In this document: in pieces, positions 17,558 through 25,397 of the stretch
Numbering within the stretch: the first letter of the stretch is position 1
Layout of the letters: every line of letters begins with the position of its first letter
Assembly: GCF_035440685.1 (NCBI RefSeq)
Contig: NZ_DAORMW010000002.1
Source of the DNA: Accumulibacter appositus
GTDB taxonomy: Bacteria > Pseudomonadota > Gammaproteobacteria > Burkholderiales > Rhodocyclaceae
Direction: 5' to 3' (one strand)
Length of the DNA: 64,000 nucleotides
Program-made: the position numbers and the translations under genes
The notes under the pieces: model-generated
Told to the model about the DNA's origin: nothing
Databases searched by the model: none
What the model saw: the letters and a program-made list of their open reading frames with translations, nothing else

Positions 17558-19128
17558 TGAGTACTGCCGCGTACCTGCATGAACGCTTCATCGCCAGTGC
17601 GCGGCAAAGCGCGCAGGCGGTGGCCGTCGTCGAGCCCGGAAAAGGCTCGATTACCTACGGCGAACTGGACAGCTTGTCCGATCGCTTGCGCGACCGCCTG
17701 ACACTGCTTGGCGTCTGCCGCGGCGACCGGGTCGGCATTTTCTTGCGCAAATCGGTCGACGCAGTGGCAGCGCTGCTCGGCACACTCAAGGCAGGTGCCG
17801 CCTACGTGCCGGTCGACCCGGGCGCTCCGGCGGCCCGCGGTGCCTATATCCTGCACAACTGCGCGGTCAAGGTGGTGATTGTCGAAGCCGCGCTGGCGGA
17901 CAAGTTGGGCGCCGAACTTGCCGGGCTCGGGGCGATGCCGGCGATGATCGTCGTTGCCGAAGAACGGGCTGGCGGCAGCGGCTTGCGTACTGCGCTCGAC
18001 GCAGCCGACGAGCAGGCGATGGCGCCGACCACCCTTTCCATCCACAACCAGCCGCAAGACCTCGCCTACATTCTCTACACGTCCGGCTCGACCGGTCAAC
18101 CGAAAGGCGTGATGCTGTCGCACGAAAACGCAGTGACTTTCGTCGACTGGTGCTCCGAGACTTTCGCGCCAACGGCGGCCGATCGTTTTTCATCGCACGC
18201 GCCGTTCCACTTCGATCTCTCGATCCTCGATATCCACGTTTGCCTGAAGCATGGTGCGACCCTGGTTCTGGTCGGCGAGGAGATCGGCAAGGATGCGCCG
18301 CGACTGGCGCAACTGATTGCCGACGAGCGCATCTCGATCTGGTACTCGGCACCGTCCATCCTCGCTTTGCTGGCCCAGTTCGGCAATCTTGCCCGGCACG
18401 ACTACTCGGCTTTGCGGCAGGTCTTGTTCGCTGGCGAGGTGTTCCCGGTGAAACACTTGCGGGCCCTCTGCGAACTGCTGCCGAAGCCGCGCTACTGCAA
18501 TCTTTACGGCCCGACTGAAACCAATGTCTGCACCTGGTACGAAGTGCCCTTGCCCATACCAGCGGAGCGCAGCACACCCTACCCAATCGGCAAGGTCTGT
18601 TCACATCTGCGCGCCTGCGTACTGAATGAGGAGGGGGCCACGGTCGCTCGCGGCAGTGAAGGGGAACTGGCGATCAGCGGACCCGGCGTGATGCAAGGTT
18701 ACTGGGCCCTTCCCGAGCAGACGGCGAGGGGCTTTTTCAATGCCGACGACGGTACCGCCTGGTATCGCACCGGCGATATCGTTAGCGAGGCTGAAGATGC
18801 CTGCTACACCTATCTCGGCCGGCGCGACCGCATGGTCAAGCGCCGCGGCTACCGCGTCGAACTCGGCGAGATTGAAGCCGGCCTATACCGCCATGCCAAG
18901 ATCAAGGAAGCGGCAGTGCTTGCCTTCGCCGACGAACAGGCCGGCGTGAGCATCACGGCCTTTCTCAGCAGCCATGAGGAAAAAAGGCCATCGCTGATCG
19001 AGATCAAGCGTTTTTGTGCCGAGAATCTGCCGCTGTACATGATCCCCGATCGATTCGTCTGGTTTGACAGTCTGCCCAAGACCTCTACCGACAAGATCGA
19101 TTACCAGCGCCTGAAGGAGACCTGTTGA
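17557..19128 (+). CDS. Stand-alone adenylation enzyme, predicted L-prolyl-AMP:carrier ligase
   Basis: A 523-residue member of the adenylate-forming family that activates an amino acid with ATP and loads it on a carrier. The ATP loop is YTSGSTGQPKG (about 173-183); NLYGPTET and RTGD follow; the C-terminal lysine is K513. Aligning by eye to GrsA, the ten specificity positions are D220, L221, L224, Y263, L290, A292, L316, V324, C325 and K513, giving DLLYLALVCK. From memory this is the code of the L-proline-activating PltF/RedM/CloN4 enzymes, not that of D-alanine ligase DltA. Start and stop overlap the neighbours by ATGA, so translation is coupled. Confidence 0.88.
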   Translation: MSTAAYLHERFIASARQSAQAVAVVEPGKGSITYGELDSLSDRLRDRLTLLGVCRGDRVGIFLRKSVDAVAALLGTLKAGAAYVPVDPGAPAARGAYILHNCAVKVVIVEAALADKLGAELAGLGAMPAMIVVAEERAGGSGLRTALDAADEQAMAPTTLSIHNQPQDLAYILYTSGSTGQPKGVMLSHENAVTFVDWCSETFAPTAADRFSSHAPFHFDLSILDIHVCLKHGATLVLVGEEIGKDAPRLAQLIADERISIWYSAPSILALLAQFGNLARHDYSALRQVLFAGEVFPVKHLRALCELLPKPRYCNLYGPTETNVCTWYEVPLPIPAERSTPYPIGKVCSHLRACVLNEEGATVARGSEGELAISGPGVMQGYWALPEQTARGFFNADDGTAWYRTGDIVSEAEDACYTYLGRRDRMVKRRGYRVELGEIEAGLYRHAKIKEAAVLAFADEQAGVSITAFLSSHEEKRPSLIEIKRFCAENLPLYMIPDRFVWFDSLPKTSTDKIDYQRLKETC

Positions 19129-20276
19129 TGGACTTCAACCTGAGTAGCGAGCAAAAGCTGTTGCGCGACAGCATCGTGAAATTCGCCCGTGGCGAACTCA
19201 ATCATGAGGTCATCGAGCGTGACCGCGCACACAGTTTCCCGCGCGATCTCTGGCGCAAGTGCGCCGCCGTCGGTCTGCTCGGTCTGCCAGTGTCAGAAGA
19301 GTACGGGGGCATCGGCGCCGACCCGCTGAGCTGCGCCATCGCCCTTGAAGCCCTGGGTTATGGATGTCGCGACGGTGGCCTGGTGTTTTCGATCTGTGCC
19401 CATGTCCTGGCCTGTGCGGTGCCCGTCTGGCAGCATGGCAGTGCCGCACAGAAAGATCGCTACCTGCATGGTCTCTGTGATGGCACCCTGATCGGCGCGC
19501 ACGCCATCACCGAACCTGATTCGGGTTCAGACACCTTCGCCATGCGCCTGCGCGCCGAACGCACCGACGACGGCTGGCGACTCAACGGCAGCAAGACCTT
19601 CATCTCCAACGGACCGGTGGCCGACGTCGTCGTGGTGTTTGCAGTCACCGACCCTGACAAGGGTTTTCACGGCGGCGTAACGGCCTTTCTGATCGAACGT
19701 GGCCTGGCGGGTTTCTCCACCGGCCAGCGGTTTGCCAAAATGGGCCTGCGCACCTCGCCGGTCGGCGAACTGGTATTCGAGGATGCCATCGTCCCTGACG
19801 ACGCGGTTCTCGGCACGGTGGGCGGCGGCGCAAGCGTCTTTGGCACGGCGATGGACTGGGAACGCTCGCTGCTCGTTGCAGCGCACGTCGGAACGATCGA
19901 ACGCCTTCTCGACACTTCGATTTCCTACGCCCGCACGCGCTCGCAATTCGGCCAGGCGATCGGCAAGTTCCAGGCCGTCTCGCACAAGATTGCCGATATG
20001 AAGGTGCAGCTCGAAGCGGCGCGGCTGCTGGTGTACCGCACCGCTTCGCGGCTGACGACGACGCGCAGCATTTCGCTCGACGCAGCGGTCACCAAGTTAT
20101 TCGTCAGCGAATCCCTGGTCAAGACCGCGCTCGATGCCGTGCAGTTACACGGCGGCTACGGCTTCATGGAAGAGTACGAGGTCGAGCGAGCACTGCGCGA
20201 CGCAATCGGCTCGACCCTGTACTCGGGCACCAGCGAAATGCAACGCAACATCATCGCCCGCTGGCTGGGGGTCTGA
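19128..20276 (+). CDS. Acyl-CoA dehydrogenase family protein, predicted prolyl-carrier oxidase
   Basis: A 382-residue FAD enzyme of the acyl-CoA dehydrogenase fold. ITEPDSGSD and FISNGPVAD are flavin-binding blocks. The C-terminal position that holds the base in medium-chain enzymes (YEGT) is YSGT here (S366), while a glutamate at the isovaleryl-CoA dehydrogenase position is present (E245 in DWERS). As I recall, PltE of pyoluteorin synthesis shows the same swap, and the opening MDFNLS and the stretch EALGYGCRDGGLVFSICAH also resemble PltE. PltE/RedW-type enzymes oxidise prolyl-carrier to pyrrole-2-carboxyl-carrier. The start is ATG at 19128, overlapping the previous stop. Confidence 0.88.
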   Translation: MDFNLSSEQKLLRDSIVKFARGELNHEVIERDRAHSFPRDLWRKCAAVGLLGLPVSEEYGGIGADPLSCAIALEALGYGCRDGGLVFSICAHVLACAVPVWQHGSAAQKDRYLHGLCDGTLIGAHAITEPDSGSDTFAMRLRAERTDDGWRLNGSKTFISNGPVADVVVVFAVTDPDKGFHGGVTAFLIERGLAGFSTGQRFAKMGLRTSPVGELVFEDAIVPDDAVLGTVGGGASVFGTAMDWERSLLVAAHVGTIERLLDTSISYARTRSQFGQAIGKFQAVSHKIADMKVQLEAARLLVYRTASRLTTTRSISLDAAVTKLFVSESLVKTALDAVQLHGGYGFMEEYEVERALRDAIGSTLYSGTSEMQRNIIARWLGV

Positions 20277-20351
20277 GCACGCAAGCGGCGGCCGACATCA
20301 GCCCCGGCGCGGCCGTGGCGCGACAGAAGCGCGCGGCGAGCCTGCCTGCCC

Positions 20352-21509
20352 TCAGAGCGTCGCGCTGCGATCGCCGCTGGAAAAACCCAGCAGAGGTTCA
20401 GAGATTCCCCGGCCCAGCGCGATCACCTTGAACAACTCGCCCATTTCTGCTGGCGAAACCAGCTTGTTGGCGGCACCGGCGAGAGGCAGATAGCGTCTGC
20501 CGTCGCTGGCCGGCGTTCGCGCCAGGACTTCGGCGAGTCCGCAGTTGAAGAGAAAGCTCGACTGCGTACTGTAGCCAAGCAATTCCAACCCGGCCCAGCA
20601 GCCGCTCTCGACGATGGCCGTGAAGTCGACGTGCGCGGTGATGTCCTGCAAACCCGGTAAGTAGAACGGCTCGCCGTGCGCATGGTGGCGATAGTGACAC
20701 ATCAACGTGCCGCTGCTACGCTGCGGGTGGTAGTACTCGCGCCGCGGGAAGCCATAATCAATCAGCAATAGCGCACCGCGCCCAAGGCGTGTCGCCCACG
20801 CCGCGACCCAGGCCTGTGCGGCCAGCGAGACCTCGCTGAGGTAGCCGGGCGGCATGTCGCATTCGGCCGCCAGAGCCAGTGCTCGCTCAAGCAGCCTGCC
20901 GCTGGCCGGGCGATCGACCCAGGCAAAGCGCCCGTTATCGATGGCGACACCGCGTTCAACAACTCCCGTCGACTTCCAGACCACGAGATGTACCGGCATC
21001 GCATCGAGCACTTCGTTGGCCAGCACCAGCCCATCGAAGCACTCGGGGAGGCGCTCGAGCCAGCGCACGCGCGACAGCAGCTGCGGCGCCTGGGCGGAAA
21101 TCGCCTGGCGCTGGCGCGCCTGCAGTTCGCCGGATAGTTCGAGAATGGCATAGCTGTCGGGAAGGCTGCCGCACCGCTCGAGCTCGCGCAGCAGGTCAAC
21201 TGCCAGCTGGCCGCTGCCGGCACCCACTTCGATGATCTGCGGGGAGCCGAGCCGAAGGAGCTGAACCGCCTGTGCAGCAAGACTCTGGGCAAAAACCGGA
21301 CCGAGTTCCGGCGCAGTCACAAAATCGCCCTGGGCACCGAACTTGTGGGCGCCGCCGGAGTAGTAGCCTTGCGCCGGCGCGTAGAGCGCCAGATCCATGA
21401 AACGATCAAACCCGATCCAGCCGCCGGCCGCGTCAATCTCTCGGGCAATGTGATCACTGAGCGCCGCGCTGTAGGCCAGGGCGTCGGTGCTGGGAACGGG
21501 CAGATCCAT
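20352..21509 (-). CDS. MidA-family SAM-dependent methyltransferase
   Basis: A 385-residue protein of the MidA/NDUFAF7 family (DUF185). Seen: the characteristic ALYAPAQGYYSGG, GDFVTAPELGPVF, and the SAM-binding IIEVGAGSGQLAVDLL (about 91-106), then LANEVLDAMPV and LLIDYGFPRREYYHPQR. The mitochondrial relative dimethylates an arginine of complex I; bacterial substrates are not established. It is convergent with the cassette and lies downstream of an unrecognised gene on the same strand. Confidence 0.88.
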   Translation of the reverse strand: MDLPVPSTDALAYSAALSDHIAREIDAAGGWIGFDRFMDLALYAPAQGYYSGGAHKFGAQGDFVTAPELGPVFAQSLAAQAVQLLRLGSPQIIEVGAGSGQLAVDLLRELERCGSLPDSYAILELSGELQARQRQAISAQAPQLLSRVRWLERLPECFDGLVLANEVLDAMPVHLVVWKSTGVVERGVAIDNGRFAWVDRPASGRLLERALALAAECDMPPGYLSEVSLAAQAWVAAWATRLGRGALLLIDYGFPRREYYHPQRSSGTLMCHYRHHAHGEPFYLPGLQDITAHVDFTAIVESGCWAGLELLGYSTQSSFLFNCGLAEVLARTPASDGRRYLPLAGAANKLVSPAEMGELFKVIALGRGISEPLLGFSSGDRSATL

Positions 21510-21602
21510 GCTCGCGGTCAGTGGCTCAGTGCCACCACCACAAGACGACGATCAACCACCGCCGCTTCATGCCGGAGGCCTCGCCCGCAGCCGGTCGACG
21601 GC

Positions 21603-22448
21603 TCAGTTTTCGGAGCCCACGAAGCGAATCTGTCCGTACAGCTCTGGATGAGTAATCGCCAGCCAATGCTCGGCCTCTGACTGGGCTCTCTCCCAGGTCG
21701 CAGCGCGCAAGGCAACGAACTGCGTCGGACCCTCTTCTTGCGGCCATTCGAGGGTATAGGAGTTGAAGCCGCCACGCCCTTGCAGATGGATCTGGCGGGT
21801 CAAGGTCGGCAGCTCGCGGCGCAACTGCGCGCTGTCGGCATCCACGGACAGCAGGCGGAACTTGGGCCCCTTGCCCTGATGCTGCACGACACACTCCTGC
21901 CTCTCGGCGTCTTCCTCAAGAACCTGCCACTCGCTGCAGCCTTCGATGATCGCGCCCATCGGCAAGCCGTCTTCGTCGCGGACGATCTCGGCGCTGACGG
22001 TATGCGCTTGCGCACTGCCCTCGAGGAGTTCGTGCCACGGCAGGCCCTGCCGCGTCGGCGGCGGGAAGGGAAGCGCATGCTTGCCTTGGCGAATGCGCGC
22101 GAAAAGCGAGGATTTCCTGACGTCTTCGAGATCGATTGCGGGAAACGCGGCGCGCGGCTGCGCGCGGAAGTTACCGGCCCCCATGTAGCCGACCTCCCAA
22201 AGCGTCTTCAGCCACTCGGCCGTGTCCAGGGCGACCTGCACCATCTGCTCGTCAAAGCCGCGCTCGCCCGGCCCCTGTGGTCCGCCACTGTCCTGTGCGG
22301 CCAGCAGCTCACCCTCGTGTGCGCGGGCGCGCAGCGACTCCTGTAACAGGCGATTGACCCACTCGGCATCGTCTGCCGCCAGGTGCTCGATGCGCTCCGC
22401 CAGCATCATCAGCTGGTCGGCGTCAAGCGGCTGCTCCAGTTTGCTCAT
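21603..22448 (-). CDS. Conserved-looking protein of unknown family
   Basis: This 281-residue protein is not recognised. It is acidic at the N-terminus, with predicted helices (about 1-60), has no signal peptide or membrane segment, and is probably cytoplasmic. About residues 85-140 contain YMGAGNFRAQPRAAF and a proline-rich PFPPPTRQGLPWHEL. The C-terminal half looks like mixed alpha/beta. The ATG at 22448 is chosen because the ORF upstream to 22673 looks like shadow sequence and this start leaves a normal divergent promoter gap to the reductase. Its codon use is like its neighbours, so it is probably real. Confidence 0.7.
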   Translation of the reverse strand: MSKLEQPLDADQLMMLAERIEHLAADDAEWVNRLLQESLRARAHEGELLAAQDSGGPQGPGERGFDEQMVQVALDTAEWLKTLWEVGYMGAGNFRAQPRAAFPAIDLEDVRKSSLFARIRQGKHALPFPPPTRQGLPWHELLEGSAQAHTVSAEIVRDEDGLPMGAIIEGCSEWQVLEEDAERQECVVQHQGKGPKFRLLSVDADSAQLRRELPTLTRQIHLQGRGGFNSYTLEWPQEEGPTQFVALRAATWERAQSEAEHWLAITHPELYGQIRFVGSEN

Positions 22449-22574
22449 GGTTCTTTTCCAAAGTCTGCTCGGCGCCAGTCTACCGCGGTCACGCGGAGAT
22501 GGGTTGTTTTTCCAGAAGCGGAAGCAAGAATCCGTTAAAATCAATTCCTTGTTGGTGCAGGCCGAGAACGGGAG

Positions 22575-23312
22575 ATGAGCGGAAAAACGATATTGGTGAC
22601 CGGCGCCGCCCGGCGACTGGGCAGCGCGATCGCCCGCGAGTTGCACGCCACCGGCGCCAATCTGATGCTCCATTATCGTCAGGCCTCGGCGGCGGCCGCC
22701 GCTTTAACGAGTGAACTGAACGCTATTCGGCCGTCGTCGGCGGCCTGCCTGCAGGCGGACCTGCTGGACGTCGAATCCCTGCCGCGGCTGGTTGCCGATA
22801 CGATCGCGCGCTTCGGCCGTCTCGATGCCCTGGTGAACAACGCCTCGAGCTTCTTTGCGACGCCCCTGGGCAGCATTGACCTGGCGAGCTGGGAGGACCT
22901 CATCTGCAGCAATCTGAAAGCGCCGCTTTTTCTCACCCAGGCGGCCGCGCCACATCTGATCGCCGCACAGGGAGCGGTGGTCAATATTACCGACATTCAC
23001 GCCGAGCGACCGCTGGCCACCTATCCACTGTATTGCGCGGCGAAAGCGGGACTGCTTGGCCTGACCCGCGCCCTGGCCATCGAACTGGCACCCAGGGTAC
23101 GGGTCAACGCGGTGGCCCCTGGACCGATCCTGTGGCCGGACAGCGGCGTTTTCGACAGCGCAGCGCGCCAAGGCATCGTCGCGCACACCCTGCTGCAGCG
23201 CGCCGGTTGCCCACAGGACGTCGCCCGAGCAGTGCGCTACCTGCTGGACGACGCGGACTACATTACTGGCCAGGTCATCAATGTGGACGGCGGTCGCACC
23301 GCGCACCTGTGA
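22575..23312 (+). CDS. SDR-family pteridine reductase (FolM-like)
   Basis: A 245-residue short-chain dehydrogenase. The cofactor loop reads TGAARRLG, the RRxG variant typical of NADPH-dependent pteridine reductases. NNASSF and an active-site YCAAK (Y and K of YxxxK) follow, and GQVINVDGG closes the fold. FolM-type enzymes reduce dihydromonapterin or dihydrofolate. It is followed 27 bases later by ttcA on the same strand. It starts at ATG 22575 with a GGGAG ribosome site. Confidence 0.85.
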   Translation: MSGKTILVTGAARRLGSAIARELHATGANLMLHYRQASAAAAALTSELNAIRPSSAACLQADLLDVESLPRLVADTIARFGRLDALVNNASSFFATPLGSIDLASWEDLICSNLKAPLFLTQAAAPHLIAAQGAVVNITDIHAERPLATYPLYCAAKAGLLGLTRALAIELAPRVRVNAVAPGPILWPDSGVFDSAARQGIVAHTLLQRAGCPQDVARAVRYLLDDADYITGQVINVDGGRTAHL

Positions 23313-23339
23313 CTGGGCACGCCGTTTGAGAGGAAGCTG

Positions 23340-24224
23340 GTGGAACAATCGAACACCCTGCAGCGCCTGAAGAAGCGTCTGGAGAGCAATACCGGCAAAG
23401 CCATCGCCGATTACAAGATGATCGATGACGGCGACACCGTCCTGGTCTGCATTTCCGGCGGCAAGGACTCCTACACCCTGCTCTCGGTGCTGCTGGCGCT
23501 GCGCCAGCGCGCGCCAATTGATTTCCGGCTGATCGCCATGAACCTCGACCAGAAACAACCGGGCTTCCCGGCCGCGGTCCTGCCCGCCTATTTGGCGAAG
23601 CTGGGAGTCGAGTATCGCATCATCGAGCAGGACACCTATAGCATCGTCAAGAGCAAGATCCCCGAGGGTAAGACGACCTGTTCGCTGTGTTCGCGCCTGC
23701 GCCGTGGCGTCATCTATCGCACCGCCAAGGAACTCGGGGCGAACAAGATCGCACTTGGCCACCACCGCGACGACATCGTCCATACGCTGTTCCTTAATCT
23801 GCTTTTCGCTGCCCGGCTGAAGGCCATGCCGCCGAAACTGCTGACCGACGACGGCGCGCACGTGGTCATTCGGCCACTCGCCTATTGCAGCGAGAAAGAC
23901 ATCGCCCGCTTTGCCCGCGGCATGGCTTACCCAATCATTCCGTGCAATCTCTGTGGCTCGCAAGACAATCTGCAGCGCCAGAAAATCCGCGAAATGATGG
24001 CCGACTGGGACCGCCGCTACCCGGGACGCACGGAGGCGGTCTTCTCCGCGCTGCAGCAGATCGTGCCCTCCCACCTCGCAGACCAGAAGTTGTTTGATTT
24101 TAGGGGTTTACTTCCCGGTGGTGATCCGGCGACGATGGATGGCGGCGATCTAGTCTTTGACGCTGCACCAATCAGCGAGATGCTGCCCAGCCTGCGCGGA
24201 CTGCCAGTAGCAGTGCTCGACTAA
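23340..24224 (+). CDS. ttcA: tRNA 2-thiocytidine(32) synthetase
   Basis: A 294-residue ATP pyrophosphatase that thiolates C32 of certain tRNAs using a 4Fe-4S cluster. The PP-loop is CISGGKDSYTLL (about 37-48). CSLCSRLRRG and a later CNLCGSQ supply the cysteine pairs typical of TtcA. The start is GTG at 23340, following GAGGAAGCTG; no ATG gives a full N-terminus. The TAA stop is immediately followed by repeat copy B. Confidence 0.94.
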   Translation: MEQSNTLQRLKKRLESNTGKAIADYKMIDDGDTVLVCISGGKDSYTLLSVLLALRQRAPIDFRLIAMNLDQKQPGFPAAVLPAYLAKLGVEYRIIEQDTYSIVKSKIPEGKTTCSLCSRLRRGVIYRTAKELGANKIALGHHRDDIVHTLFLNLLFAARLKAMPPKLLTDDGAHVVIRPLAYCSEKDIARFARGMAYPIIPCNLCGSQDNLQRQKIREMMADWDRRYPGRTEAVFSALQQIVPSHLADQKLFDFRGLLPGGDPATMDGGDLVFDAAPISEMLPSLRGLPVAVLD

Positions 24225-24424
24225 GGGCCATGACAATCGACATGCCCAAGATCACGAAAGTGACGACCGTCCCCCGTCTCACTTGCGGTGCGCATTCCCG
24301 CTTGCACGCCGGCATCGTTCGACAGGCAAGGAGCATGCTCCCTGAACTCCCCGCCTCACGCCAGACCGTCTCCCCCCGCGGGAGGAAGGTGATTCGCGAG
24401 TCGTCGACGCGACTTTCACATTCA
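24222..24424 (+). repeat. Interspersed palindromic repeat, copy B (with insertion)
   Basis: The left part (CCATGACAATCGACATGCC, GATCACGAAAGTGACGACC) and right part (CCCGCGGGAGGAAGGTGATT, GAGTCGTCGACGCGACTT) match the repeat. Between them is an extra block, 24281-24365, flanked by the direct repeat CCGTCTC (24274-24280 and 24366-24372). The block contains the palindrome GGAGCATGCTCC at 24330-24341. The copy starts at the ttcA stop codon and ends at the next gene's ATG. Confidence 0.75.
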
Positions 24425-25332
24425 TGAGCGGTAAGGAAAAGATCTGTTCGGTACTGGTCGCCGCCGTCGCCGGAAGCTCGAAGTTGTCCGAAAAGCGGGG
24501 TGGCGCGGAAGCCACGCACGCCGTCGAGCGTTGCCGGAAGCGGATGGCGCGGGGGGTAGAGGGCTTCCGCGGCCAACTTCTGCCAAGCAAGCGCGATGAA
24601 CTCACGGCGCTCTTCGAAGACGCCGATGACGCCTGCCAGGCGGCCATCGCCATGCAGCGACGGATCGCCGACCTGCCGCCCGTGTCCGGCGTCCAGCTGG
24701 CCATCCGTGTCGGCTTTCATCACGGCCCGCTGCGCGAGGATGGCGCGGGTGCTCATGGTGAAGGGCTGAGGATCGCAGAGTCTCTTGCCAACCAGGCCAG
24801 TCCCGGTCAGACCTTGACCAGTGGCAAGACGAGAACGCTCCTGTCGACGCCCTTGCAGGCGGTGACACGTTGCCTGCCTCCTCCCCTGGAAAGCAAGCTG
24901 CCGGCGGCAGACGAGGTATTCGAAGTAGCGTGGCTGGAAACCAGGGCAGCGTTCACCAAGAAGCCCCCTAGCTCGCCGTCGCCCTTACCCCTGCCGCCCA
25001 GGGAGGGCAGTTTACGCCTGTGCGTGCGCTATGGTGGGCAGGTGAGGCTGCTCGACAAGACGCGAGCGCGCGTCGACATGGGCCGTGATGCCAACTGCGC
25101 AATTACAATTCGCGATCGCCGCGCATCGCGCAATCACGCCACGATAGAACGGCGCGGCGAGCACTTTGTGCTCAGCGATCTCAGCACCAATGGCACCTTC
25201 GTGACCGTCAGCGGCGAGAAGGAGCTGTTTCTGAGGTGCGAGGAATTCGTCCTGCGCGGCAGCGGCATCATCGCGTTTGCTGCATCGGCGAGCAGTCCCT
25301 CGGCGGACATCGCCGAGTTCGAGCACCTTTGA
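24424..25332 (+). CDS. Degenerate class III cyclase-like domain plus FHA domain
   Basis: A 302-residue protein. Residues 1-165 resemble an adenylate/guanylate cyclase fold: CSVLVAAVAGSSKLSE and VGFHHGPLRE line up with the metal-binding and substrate strands. The first metal aspartate (FADIVGST in active enzymes) is alanine here, so catalysis is doubtful. After a proline-rich linker (about 180-196), residues 198-290 form an FHA phosphothreonine-binding domain, with GRDANC, SRNHATIE and STNGTF. The likely role is binding of a phosphoprotein rather than cAMP synthesis. The ATG falls at the very end of repeat copy B, and no clear ribosome site is visible. Confidence 0.75.
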   Translation: MSGKEKICSVLVAAVAGSSKLSEKRGGAEATHAVERCRKRMARGVEGFRGQLLPSKRDELTALFEDADDACQAAIAMQRRIADLPPVSGVQLAIRVGFHHGPLREDGAGAHGEGLRIAESLANQASPGQTLTSGKTRTLLSTPLQAVTRCLPPPLESKLPAADEVFEVAWLETRAAFTKKPPSSPSPLPLPPREGSLRLCVRYGGQVRLLDKTRARVDMGRDANCAITIRDRRASRNHATIERRGEHFVLSDLSTNGTFVTVSGEKELFLRCEEFVLRGSGIIAFAASASSPSADIAEFEHL

Positions 25333-25397
25333 GCGAAAAACCATAGCCGGCGCGGGCTGCCAGCGACAGTTTCCGGGCCATTTCGAGAGCACAGCGC

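Noticed and set aside
14696..20276. An ordinary D-alanine (Dlt) operon, or a pyoluteorin/prodigiosin-type natural product cluster
   Set aside because: The adenylation code does not look like that of D-alanine ligase, and a dehydrogenase is present. For a natural product cluster, there is no polyketide synthase, halogenase or tailoring gene nearby.
22504..22541. Promoter before the pteridine reductase (TTGTTT and TAAAAT)
   Set aside because: The spacing is 26 bases, too long for a sigma70 promoter.
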